From contig JAUQZC010000175.1 of the NCBI GenBank assembly GCA_030587435.1, positions 1 to 12,874 on the forward strand: a stretch of DNA of 12,874 nt, given 5' to 3'. The stretch is from Candidatus Baldrarchaeota archaeon. GTDB taxonomy: Archaea; Asgardarchaeota; Baldrarchaeia; Baldrarchaeales; DXJG01. Shown in pieces: positions 1 to 5,930 of this stretch (positions are counted from its first letter, which is position 1; every line of letters begins with the position of its first letter). Under the pieces are notes generated by a model. It did no database searches and was not told the DNA's origin. It saw only the letters and a list, made by a program, of their open reading frames with translations. The position numbers and the translations under genes are program-made.

Positions 1-1
1 A

Positions 2-166
2 GTTGCAGAAGCAAGCGTGATTGCAGGCGAGACTGATACAGAGGATAACATTTCAACCATAGTGATATTTGTGGAAAAGAAAAGCATATGCAACGCAGGT
101 TCATTAGAGGAAACCCGTTTAAGTAATTTTAATACAATTAACTCTGTTTCAATGCTGGAATTCTAA
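2..166 (+). CDS. 3' end of a CARDB/Ig-like surface protein (partial)
   Basis: An open frame enters from the left edge in frame 2 and stops with TAA at 164-166, giving the last 54 residues of a larger protein. The segment 'VAEASVIAGETDTEDN' followed by 'STIVIFVEKKS' matches the last two strands of a CARDB/Ig-like beta-sandwich, where 'v.GE.dt.dN' is the usual turn. The remaining residues up to 'SMLEF' resemble nothing I know and contain no anchor or sorting signal. CARDB modules occur in large extracellular adhesins and S-layer-associated proteins, so this is probably the C-terminus of a secreted protein; that is inferred from the short motif only. The unrelated tail could also mean the reading frame was altered near the end. 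Confidence 0.55.
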   Translation, partial: VAEASVIAGETDTEDNISTIVIFVEKKSICNAGSLEETRLSNFNTINSVSMLEF

Positions 167-353
167 TTTGGTGAGCTTGGAGGACTTATATCCAAAAGGG
201 CTCGAGTCTTTTCATGAAATATAATTATGTCGTCTTTCATCTTGCTAGATTCCCGCAAATTTTACGGAAAGTATAATAGAAAAGGGTGTCTCAGCTTGAA
301 AATGACTGCCAGAAAGCTGTCTAAGTGACATAAAGTCTAAACAATCATAGTAT

Positions 354-439
354 CATTTGATTACCGCCGAGTCGCGCCTTATTTCTCTCTAGCGCAGAAC
401 AACTCAGCGGTAAAACATTAAATGTTAATGAATCAAATG
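354..439. other. Nested hairpin with GAACA bulge, copy 1
   Basis: An outer 9-base inverted repeat (CATTTGATT at 354-362, AATCAAATG at 431-439) encloses a 12-bp stem with one C-A mismatch (TTACCGCCGAGT at 361-372, ACTCAGCGGTAA at 402-413). Inside this lies a short GCGC/GCGC stem, with the bases GAACA bulged on the 3' side and an apical loop of about 14 bases. The same plan recurs at 1255-1304. It could be a structured RNA, a DNA cruciform or a decayed mobile-element end. No transposase is nearby. Confidence 0.45.
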
Positions 440-572
440 TGAAAAGTTTTATTGCTTTCGTTTCGTTGAATCTGAAGATTTAGTCGTCGTCTCTTTTGTT
501 TCGTCCTATTGAGCTCAGTTTCAATTTAGTTAATTGGCTTTGGCAGCGGAGTTGTAGCTATAGTCCATTCTA

Positions 573-650
573 TTCATGCACCCGTAGCAAAATCAGTGTT
601 ATTGCAAGCGATACTGGTGTTGCGACTAAAAGAGATGCGCGTTTAAGCAT
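573..650 (-). pseudogene. Possible relic of an archaeal pilin/archaellin-like N-terminus
   Basis: Read on the minus strand from ATG at 648-650, the frame gives 'MLKRASLLVATPV' and then 'SLAITLILL'. This resembles the class III signal peptide of archaeal pilins and archaellins, typically K-R-A-I-S-P-V-x-A-T followed by a hydrophobic stretch. The frame ends 26 codons in. A one-base shift near its end would continue as 'ATGA', stop, 'IEWTI', which vaguely matches the usual continuation of such proteins. There is no clear ribosome-binding site. The resemblance is by eye, over about 20 residues of hydrophobic sequence, so chance is a real alternative. Confidence 0.2.
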
Positions 651-713
651 TAAAACCGTAAATTTAAGAGTAAACTTTTTATTTTGTGTATTTTTGTTGT
701 TCTTTAAAACGAA

Positions 714-727
714 AATATTTATTAAAT
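714..727 (+). promoter_or_regulatory. TATA-like box for the gene at 756
   Basis: The AT-rich stretch ATATTTATTAAATC lies about 30-40 bases before the ATG at 756. An archaeal TATA box here would place the transcription start near 742-750, giving a very short leader. Position and composition are the only support. Confidence 0.4.
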
Positions 728-729
728 CG

Positions 730-745
730 CATGTCTTAAGACATG
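730..745. promoter_or_regulatory. 16-bp perfect palindrome, candidate operator
   Basis: CATGTCTTAAGACATG is a perfect inverted repeat with no spacer, lying between the TATA-like box and the start codon at 756, about where transcription would begin. A protein bound here would block polymerase, so a repressor operator is the natural reading. Its core TCTTAAGA recurs in the promoter of the thioester-protein gene (5916-5925). The half-site ATGTCTT also occurs at 7516-7522, upstream of the paralogous surface protein. Confidence 0.45.
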
Positions 746-755
746 ATGATGAATC

Positions 756-1226
756 ATGACTATGCAAGCTCTATCTCCAAACGCAAACCAACGTCAGCTC
801 ATTCTTATTCTAATTTTCATCTTGGCATTTAGCGCAGTTTTCTTGGTGTATGCTACCGTCACTGGAATGTTCGAAGTCACCAATACTGGATATGTGAAAG
901 CCATCGGTGTAGAAGTCTATTTTGACGAAGGATGCACAAGTGAGGCGAGTTCAATCGATTGGGGGTATCTATCGCCTGGGGAAAGGAAGACCATAATCGT
1001 TTATGTCAGAAATAACGGAACAGTCCCCATGACTCTCTCGCATACTGTTCAAAACTGGAACCCCGCCGATGCACAAAATTACATAACGTTTAGCTGGGAT
1101 GGAGAAGGCAAAACCGTTGACGCCGGCGAAGTTATCGCAGTAAACCTTTCATTAAACGTAGCTGAGAATATTACTGGAATAGAAAGTTTCTCATTTGAGC
1201 TGATAATAATTGGAACTGAATCTTAA
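756..1226 (+). CDS. Small membrane-anchored Ig-like surface protein
   Basis: This encodes 156 residues. A single N-terminal hydrophobic helix (about 14-36) is followed by an extracellular beta-rich domain. The stretch 'SSIDWGYLSPGERKTIIVYV' and then 'NNGTVPMTL' has the D-W-G-x-hydrophobic-x-P-G pattern and 'N-x-G-x-V' turn of archaeal Ig-like surface proteins, broadly resembling TasA/camelysin-type beta sandwiches. Three N-glycosylation sequons are visible (N87, N130, N138). There is no C-terminal sorting signal, so the uncleaved N-terminal helix is the likely anchor. A paralogue with the same motif lies at 6906-7475. The start is ATG at 756; a second ATG two codons on is equally possible, and GATGATG just upstream is at best a weak ribosome-binding site. 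Its exact role is unknown; a pseudopilus-like or envelope structural part is possible. Confidence 0.75.
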   Translation: MTMQALSPNANQRQLILILIFILAFSAVFLVYATVTGMFEVTNTGYVKAIGVEVYFDEGCTSEASSIDWGYLSPGERKTIIVYVRNNGTVPMTLSHTVQNWNPADAQNYITFSWDGEGKTVDAGEVIAVNLSLNVAENITGIESFSFELIIIGTES

Positions 1227-1254
1227 AATTTCAAGGTTTAACCTCCGATCTAGG

Positions 1255-1304
1255 CATCACCCAGCCGCGCATTCATGGCAACAGCGCGGAACAGCTGGAT
1301 GAAG
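1255..1304. other. GC-rich hairpin with GAACA bulge, copy 2
   Basis: CCAGC at 1261-1265 pairs with GCTGG at 1294-1298. Inside it CGCGC pairs with GCGCG, with GAACA unpaired on the 3' side and an apical loop of about 13 bases. Beyond a C-A mismatch, outer pairing partly continues (ATC with GAT). The arrangement matches the hairpin at 354-439, and two base pairs of the outer stem differ in a compensatory way. It lies between the converging genes at 756-1226 and 1351-1881 and has no T-run, so it is not a typical terminator. The frame around it also reads as a short peptide ending in 'SAEQLDEDT'. Confidence 0.4.
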
Positions 1305-1350
1305 ATACTTAAAATAAAGTGTAAGGAATGTTCATCTAGAATTAAATGCT

Positions 1351-1881
1351 TTATTGGCAGTCATCTTGTAGATAGACTTCTGAAAATGGTTTGGCAACAA
1401 TTATTAAGCAATGAACGGCTAACAAAAATTTTAAGGTATCACGGTTAAAGCGAAGCCAGATATTAATGGAACAGCCCAAATTATCGTTAATTGGCAGGGG
1501 GAAGCACTCGACGAGCATTCCGACCGTGGCTCCAACGAAGGCTTTGGTTGGATTTAGAAATGCGGCGGCTCCAAGAAAAGCGAAGATAATGCCTACGATT
1601 GTTCCTTCGATATGCTTAGCTTTATTAAAGGGGTAAGCTGTTTTGCCGAGAAGCTTACCTAATATGGAAGCTGATCCATCGCCTAACGTCAATATGGCTA
1701 TTGTGGCGTAGGCAATGTTTTGGGAGAATATTAAGAGCGAAAGTGCTATACCCAAAGCATAAAATATTGGGGCTAAGGCGAACTCGTACAATTCAAGTTT
1801 TCTTGAAACTTCGAATGGTATGTAACGCCATTTTGGCAGTAATACACCTTCTACATCAAATACTACAAGTAATTTCTTCAT
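1351..1881 (-). pseudogene. Decayed dolichol-kinase-like gene with HAD-type N-terminus
   Basis: Residues 34-135 match the C-terminal membrane half of the SEC59/dolichol kinase-CTP phosphotransferase family: 'LTLGDGSASILGKLLGKT', then a K-x-I-E-G-T stretch, then 'LVECFPLPINDNL', the conserved E...DDN region. Residues 1-30 instead look like motif I of a HAD phosphatase ('VVFDVEGVLLPK'). The rest of the HAD domain and the N-terminal half of a kinase are missing, which suggests an internal deletion joined two genes. After L135 the frame turns to unrelated sequence up to the stop at 1351. Removing one G from the GGG run at 1475-1477 restores 'AVPLISGFALTVIP' and a stop at 1431, the usual ending of this family. 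Active kinases phosphorylate dolichol using CTP for glycan-lipid synthesis; this copy is probably inactive. A sequencing error could explain the frameshift but not the chimera. Confidence 0.65.
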
Positions 1882-1952
1882 AACTTAACTAATTCCCTTG
1901 AAGTTGCCTTAAGATTTTATTTCTCTATACTCTCCTAGTCTGTTAGCGTTGA

Positions 1953-2159
1953 TTAGAACGGGTAGAAAATTCGTATGATAACTGTTATCATGAAGCCTAT
2001 ACCCAAAACTAATGCTGTCAATCTTAACCTTTTCTTTTCTAATAGTATGTTTCCGGCGTATTCTGTTGTTGCAGATAGAAGCTCTGATGTAATTAATAAG
2101 ATGATGGCCATCACGGCCAGCCAAAGGCTTATATCCGACATTGAAAGTGGGAACTTCAT
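1953..2159 (-). CDS. Small two-helix membrane protein
   Basis: This encodes 68 residues with two predicted membrane helices (about 9-29 and 44-64) joined by a basic loop 'EKKRLRL'. I do not recognise the family. The start at 2159 is chosen over an in-frame ATG at 2186 because GGAGG lies 5-6 bases before it, and because the longer version would overlap the preceding gene by 25 bases. With this start the gene begins two bases after the TAA of the gene at 2162-3064, so the two are almost certainly cotranscribed and perhaps translationally coupled. Being last in the archaeosortase cassette, it may be a small partner of the membrane complex; that is context only. Confidence 0.7.
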   Translation of the reverse strand: MKFPLSMSDISLWLAVMAIILLITSELLSATTEYAGNILLEKKRLRLTALVLGIGFMITVIIRIFYPF

Positions 2160-2161
2160 TT

Positions 2162-3064
2162 TTAGCCTCCTATAAAGCGACACCACACTTCAACCGTTTT
2201 GTTGTCAGGGGAGAAATTGTCCTTATCGATTGTAACAATTTTTCCGGTTGCTTTCGCTGTTGCACATATTATGGCGCTTATTAACGGACAGCCTAAAAGA
2301 TGTACGCTTTTTAGGTTTCTTTCTTTACTGTAAAGATCGCTATAGGTTGAATCGGAGATTTTTATGTAAACTCCGTTTTCCTCGGTTTTTATTTCCATTT
2401 CTTTTGCAACTTGCAAGTCTTCAGTGAGAACCTTCGGAAGATTTTCGCATAAACTGTTTAAATCAAGTTTTGTTAAGTCTTTTCTTAATTCTCTTTCTAT
2501 TTGGGTTAAGAGACCTAAGCCCGGTGGTGCCACGCATATTCCCTTTGGGTTTTTTAGCAGAAATTTGTTTTTCGCCATTTCCTCAATCGAAGGTATGCTC
2601 GAACCTTTGTCTGCCGAGATAAAAACCTTCATTTCTTTTAGTCCCCTAAGGTATTCAGGCAAGTAGACATCCTTCGGATAAGGCGGTATATAGTAACTTT
2701 TGCCTTTGAATTTCAAGTCCTTAATTATTCTGTCAAGAGTTAAGTAAGATGAAAGTGACGCCGAATGTAGTAGTTCGCTTCTAACGTATCTCACTGGCTT
2801 TATAAAGAGGAATAGGGCTCCCCAAAACGTTAACCCTAAACCGATAAAGGCTAAAATTTGCGATTCTTTAAGTATTGAGAAAATAAGCGACAAAACTCCC
2901 AGAATTACGAAGGCCAATCCAATTTTTCCCGACGGAACAGGCCTTATTTTTTTAATTTCAGATTTTAAACTTTCGACTTGTAGCTGTAGTTCTCTTACTT
3001 GTTCTAGTAGGTATTCAGTAGTCAGTATTTCAGTTACTTTCTCTTCTTCACTTTTAGATTCCAT
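2162..3064 (-). CDS. Coiled-coil two-helix membrane protein of the archaeosortase cassette
   Basis: This encodes 300 residues of a family I cannot name. An acidic, coiled-coil-like N-terminus (about 15-40, with repeated L/V-x-x-L and E/K) is followed by two membrane helices (about 47-65 and 69-89) and a soluble region of about 200 residues. Both the N-terminal coil and the large C-terminal domain would be on the same side, probably cytosolic. Near the end, 'HLLGCPLISAIICATAKATG' followed by a basic/acidic strand and 'VEVWCRF' resembles the Cys-containing closing segment of some archaeal ligand-binding domains, but only weakly. The gene starts 50 bases after the archaeosortase gene and ends two bases before the next small gene. 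Steady co-orientation with the sortase suggests an accessory role in surface-protein anchoring. Confidence 0.7.
   Translation of the reverse strand: MESKSEEEKVTEILTTEYLLEQVRELQLQVESLKSEIKKIRPVPSGKIGLAFVILGVLSLIFSILKESQILAFIGLGLTFWGALFLFIKPVRYVRSELLHSASLSSYLTLDRIIKDLKFKGKSYYIPPYPKDVYLPEYLRGLKEMKVFISADKGSSIPSIEEMAKNKFLLKNPKGICVAPPGLGLLTQIERELRKDLTKLDLNSLCENLPKVLTEDLQVAKEMEIKTEENGVYIKISDSTYSDLYSKERNLKSVHLLGCPLISAIICATAKATGKIVTIDKDNFSPDNKTVEVWCRFIGG
2164..2170 (-). promoter_or_regulatory. Ribosome-binding site deciding the start at 2159
   Basis: On the minus strand AGGAGGC overlaps the last codons of the gene at 2162-3064 and lies a few bases before ATG at 2157-2159. It is the clearest Shine-Dalgarno sequence in the cassette. 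It supports the 68-residue start and stop-start coupling. Confidence 0.7.
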
Positions 3065-3094
3065 ATTTTTTCAACACAAAGTGATGAATACCAG

Positions 3095-3103
3095 CTTTTA
3101 AAC
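3095..3103 (-). promoter_or_regulatory. Possible internal TATA-like box before the gene at 3064
   Basis: The minus strand reads GTTTAAAAG about 31-39 bases before the ATG at 3062-3064, at archaeal TATA-box distance, inside the 50-base gap after the archaeosortase gene. No Shine-Dalgarno is evident before this ATG, which fits a short or leaderless transcript. The motif is common in AT-rich sequence, so support is modest. Confidence 0.3.
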
Positions 3104-3114
3104 TTTCTATAAGT

Positions 3115-5175
3115 CTAATATGAACAGATTTTCCATACGAGCTTCGGATTATTGTCAATAGACAATATTTCCCTTTTAACGAGACCATATTCCTCTAAAA
3201 CTTTCAATTTATCGACTAACGCGCTCATTTTTATGAATTTTCCTCTTTTCCTGAGGGCACGTGCTATCTGTCCAGTTTCTACGCCTTTCTTTTCTTTAGC
3301 TAAATTTGATACTGCTTCAAGGATTAGTTTATCTTCTTTTGAGGCGAATCCTTTGAAGATTTTTAAATTTCTTCGTTTTCTCCTAGTTTCATAAATGTAT
3401 TGAGAAGACTTTACGAAGAAGGCAAAAAGCGTTAAGAAAATTAGTAATAATTGTATTGCTGAAACACCCAGTGAAATTAAAGATCCCGTCTTTAGAGGTT
3501 CCCAGTAAGAGGCTATATTTTCTCCGAAACGTAAAAGTTCACTTTTAAGCTCTCCGTAATTTAGCTGTTTTTCATAAACTATGATTATTAAACTTATTCT
3601 AACATATTTTTGTTCGATTGTTATTCCCGTGTCAAATGGGGCTCTTTCAAACCAATAGAGGGTCAGTTGCGTATAGTTTTGCGGGGTTCTAAAGGCCAAG
3701 TATCGTGCAGTTATTGGGGGATCTTCTAAAAGCTGTATATCCTCAGAGTTCAACACGTTAACTAGAGGGTAACGTCCATGAGCCGTTTGCCACGTTACTA
3801 AACACACTTCCCAGCTGTGAAGATTCGAAAGGCTATTTGCAACATTAATTGAAACGAAAATTGTTGGCTTAGAATAATTTGTTGAAAAATACGCATATAT
3901 TAATGCAGCGTCTTGACCAGCTATCTTTTCATAGTTTACATCCCTGTAAAGGAAACTCAGCCTATAACCTTCCATTTCTGGAAGGATCCCTGTAGAATTC
4001 TGAAACGTTCCACCCGATCTAATCGAAATTGAATTCTTAGCAATAGCGAATGCCGGAGCATTGACAAATAAAGTTAGAAGAGTGCAGCCCAAAAGCAAAA
4101 GCAAAATTTTCGCTAGGGTTTTGGATGAAACCCTATTATGGGGAAAATTCAGAAAACTCCCACAGTTGATGCAGAAAACTTCATTGTTTTTAAGGCTTAC
4201 CTCGCATTTTGGGCATCGAACCTGTTGAAATTTAAGAGGCAATTTAACCTTTATTATTCTCTCTGCAATTACCAGGATAAGTAGCATACCAACAAACATC
4301 AGGATTAACCCTGCAGCCGAATGAAAAAACGTCATAGCAATTTCTTCACCGAGAAAATAGGCTATCGTAACGATGGCCGTTATTCTCGCTATGTTTAAGA
4401 CTTCAAATATGAAAAAGCCTATCGGAAAAATTAACAGTTTTCTCAACGTAGAACCCTTGACTATAAACGCTAAAAATGTTGCAAACATGATAAATGCCAT
4501 TAACGAGTATAGTCCTGAACAGGGTAAGTCTACAGCAAAATGCGTAGACTCGCCCGTTGAGGTTGTTAAAAGCTGAATTATGGGCGGCCCATAGGTGGAA
4601 GATAAGCGAACTGGTAAACCCAAGGTTTTCAGTGTCAAATATGCCGCTTGAGTTTCGAAGTTTGCTACGATGCCTCCAGCAGAATAAAGCAGTTCCATGG
4701 GTGGCGGCACCAGAAAGAAAAGGAAGAAAATTGGAAACAGAAGGGTCAAAGTGGTTTTCAAATTGAGGATTATAAGGGCGACTCCCATAATGAATAGGGG
4801 TATAGAGAAGATGTGATATTCAAGCGAATAGAAAGTATGAGAACCATACCAGTAAATGAGGAAAGCGATTAGGCAAAGAACAACCCCAATAACCTCATCA
4901 ACAAGCTTAAGTTTTCCTCTTCTCCGGGTTCTCTCCAACTCAACAGAAGCCTTAACCACATTTCTCTTCAAGTAGAAAAGATAGCCGACGAAGAATGGAA
5001 CTAGGAGAATATGGGTATACGCATCGTTGTTTAACGCCTCATTAGCTAATATTTGGAGGTCACGTCCATAAATAACGAAGATTGTTACGAATATTAAGAG
5101 TATTGAAAAAATATAACTACCGCTTTCTTTAACTTTCTCGAAGCATTTGATAATGAAGCTTCTGGCTTTTACCAT
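3115..5175 (-). CDS. Multidomain archaeosortase: sortase, zinc ribbon, EpsI-like domain, winged helix
   Basis: This is an exosortase/archaeosortase-family membrane transpeptidase of 686 residues, which would cut and re-anchor C-terminal sorting signals outside the membrane. The membrane core (about 20-308) contains the three expected catalytic residues: Cys219 in 'DLPCSGLYSL', Arg264 in 'LNIARI' and His285 in 'FFHSAAG'. A short zinc ribbon follows (Cys321, Cys324, Cys335, Cys338), then a membrane helix (about 352-377), a domain (about 395-558) resembling EpsI/DUF3485 with 'LHSWEVCLVTW' near residues 452-462, another helix (about 563-588) and a C-terminal winged helix (about 612-683). Known single-domain archaeosortases are roughly 270-330 residues, so this is more than double. 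Topology places the ribbon and winged helix in the cytosol and the EpsI-like part outside. It starts at ATG 5175 with GGATGA just upstream, 54 bases after its probable substrate gene. Confidence 0.9.
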   Translation of the reverse strand: MVKARSFIIKCFEKVKESGSYIFSILLIFVTIFVIYGRDLQILANEALNNDAYTHILLVPFFVGYLFYLKRNVVKASVELERTRRRGKLKLVDEVIGVVLCLIAFLIYWYGSHTFYSLEYHIFSIPLFIMGVALIILNLKTTLTLLFPIFFLFFLVPPPMELLYSAGGIVANFETQAAYLTLKTLGLPVRLSSTYGPPIIQLLTTSTGESTHFAVDLPCSGLYSLMAFIMFATFLAFIVKGSTLRKLLIFPIGFFIFEVLNIARITAIVTIAYFLGEEIAMTFFHSAAGLILMFVGMLLILVIAERIIKVKLPLKFQQVRCPKCEVSLKNNEVFCINCGSFLNFPHNRVSSKTLAKILLLLLGCTLLTLFVNAPAFAIAKNSISIRSGGTFQNSTGILPEMEGYRLSFLYRDVNYEKIAGQDAALIYAYFSTNYSKPTIFVSINVANSLSNLHSWEVCLVTWQTAHGRYPLVNVLNSEDIQLLEDPPITARYLAFRTPQNYTQLTLYWFERAPFDTGITIEQKYVRISLIIIVYEKQLNYGELKSELLRFGENIASYWEPLKTGSLISLGVSAIQLLLIFLTLFAFFVKSSQYIYETRRKRRNLKIFKGFASKEDKLILEAVSNLAKEKKGVETGQIARALRKRGKFIKMSALVDKLKVLEEYGLVKREILSIDNNPKLVWKICSY

Positions 5176-5207
5176 AATTCATCCAACTATTAGAAAAGTT
5201 AAAGAAA

Positions 5208-5228
5208 CTGTTTGAATAGGAGAAACAG
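5208..5228 (-). terminator. Hairpin with T-rich tail between substrate and archaeosortase genes
   Basis: Directly after the stop codon of the thioester-protein gene, the minus strand reads CTGTTT, nine loop bases, AAACAG, then TTTCTTTAACTTTTC. A 6-bp stem followed by T-rich sequence could end some transcripts. That would yield more substrate mRNA than sortase mRNA from one promoter. The stem is short and AT-rich, and archaeal termination depends mainly on the T-runs. Confidence 0.4.
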
Positions 5229-5229
5229 C

Positions 5230-5895
5230 CTAAATATGGAGAATCTTGCCTTTGTAGATGAAAACTCCGAAGGCCGCCGCGAAAGCTATCAAGCCAAGGG
5301 CTGTACCAATCGGAAACTGCGGAACAACGTTCTCCACAGGAACAGAAACTTCTATTATTGGAATTTGCGTACAGTCGTCAATGTATAGAACCACAGCTAG
5401 TATTTGGCTTGGCCCAGGGGTAAAGCCTTCGCCTTGTTCCAAATCTTCATTAACCATTGCTTGGGCAGCTGGACTCTCAGGCCACCTCCCTCCATCAACG
5501 AAATACCAAATAGCATGCTGCACATCTTCCCATGATCCCTGTTCATGGTTTAATATGTAATTAACCATGTCCCAGTCCTCGTCGCGATGAGGATTTTGCG
5601 GGTCGTAGCTTGAGTACATTTCCGCCCAATAGGTTCTACCCGGTTTTATACAGTGGTATTCGTCAACGCACCATGCAACATACCTTCCATTAGAGACGTG
5701 ATAACCAGGGGGCACATTGCTTAGCCAAATGTAGTAGTAACACTCTGGGGAGGGCCATTCAACGTTCAAGGAAACCTTGTTTGGAGGTAAATTAATATTT
5801 GGAACGGTTGCGTATGCAAGATTAACAGTTGCTAAAAACAGTAGAAAGATTAAAGCTACTGTGGCAACAGCCGCATATTTATTAACATTGCTCAT
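5230..5895 (-). CDS. Secreted thioester-domain protein with PEF-CTERM-like archaeosortase signal
   Basis: This encodes 221 residues. A signal peptide (about 1-29, cleavage likely after 'NLAYA') leads a compact domain with the hallmarks of the thioester/TQXA domain of Gram-positive adhesins: Cys76 in 'YVAWCVDEY' and Gln126 in 'WEDVQHAIWYF'. In that family these two residues form an internal Cys-Gln thioester that can react with host or surface nucleophiles. The 'DMVNYILNHEQG' segment between them also fits the family. Extra cysteines (52, 82, 175) may form disulfides. The C-terminus has the tripartite sorting layout: 'VVPQFPIGT' (190-198), a hydrophobic helix (198-214) and a basic end 'YKGK'. 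This resembles PEF-CTERM with Q replacing E. The next gene is an archaeosortase, so the pair looks dedicated. The ATG lacks a strong ribosome-binding site, suggesting a short leader. Confidence 0.85.
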   Translation of the reverse strand: MSNVNKYAAVATVALIFLLFLATVNLAYATVPNINLPPNKVSLNVEWPSPECYYYIWLSNVPPGYHVSNGRYVAWCVDEYHCIKPGRTYWAEMYSSYDPQNPHRDEDWDMVNYILNHEQGSWEDVQHAIWYFVDGGRWPESPAAQAMVNEDLEQGEGFTPGPSQILAVVLYIDDCTQIPIIEVSVPVENVVPQFPIGTALGLIAFAAAFGVFIYKGKILHI

Positions 5896-5915
5896 TTATA
5901 TTACAACCACACTGA

Positions 5916-5925
5916 TTCTTAAGAA
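5916..5925. promoter_or_regulatory. Palindrome TTCTTAAGAA, candidate operator
   Basis: This 10-bp perfect palindrome sits between the TATA box (5931-5938) and the start codon of the thioester-protein gene. It shares the 8-bp core TCTTAAGA with the longer palindrome at 730-745, which occupies the equivalent place before another surface-protein gene. A common DNA-binding regulator would explain both. AT-rich palindromes of this size also arise by chance. Confidence 0.35.
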
Positions 5926-5930
5926 AGCCC

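Larger units (their letters stand above)
167..755. other. Gene-poor region with a hairpin, a possible pilin relic and a promoter
   Basis: These 589 bases contain no convincing intact gene. The open frames are short, lack a ribosome-binding site and have no recognisable motifs. Four things can be seen: a nested inverted repeat at 354-439, a minus-strand stretch resembling a class III signal peptide at about 573-650, a TATA-like box at about 714-727 and a 16-bp perfect palindrome at 730-745. The last two belong to the gene starting at 756. At 167-353 I see nothing beyond a 33-codon ATG frame (227-328) that I do not support as a gene. The region looks like decayed sequence between surface-protein genes. 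Confidence 0.5.

Noticed and set aside
227..328. A 33-codon ATG frame in the gene-poor left region
   Set aside because: Too short, no ribosome-binding site, no recognisable motif and no neighbour linking it to a function.
391..420. tRNA-like D-arm ('ACTCAGCGGTA')
   Set aside because: The bases resemble a D-stem and loop, but no closing D-stem, anticodon arm, T-arm or acceptor follows. The sequence is better explained as one arm of the hairpin at 354-439.
496..759. An 87-codon plus-strand frame starting at TTG
   Set aside because: No ribosome-binding site, no domain-like pattern, a TTG start and an end overlapping the better-supported gene at 756. The sequence looks like non-coding AT-rich DNA.
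354..1304. IS200/IS605-type element bounded by the two hairpins
   Set aside because: The only intact gene between them is an anchored Ig-like protein. No Y1 transposase or TnpB-like gene is present, so the hairpins alone do not establish a mobile element.
1953..2186. Longer, 77-residue version of the small membrane protein
   Set aside because: It would overlap the preceding gene by 25 bases without a ribosome-binding site, whereas GGAGG is placed correctly for the ATG at 2159.
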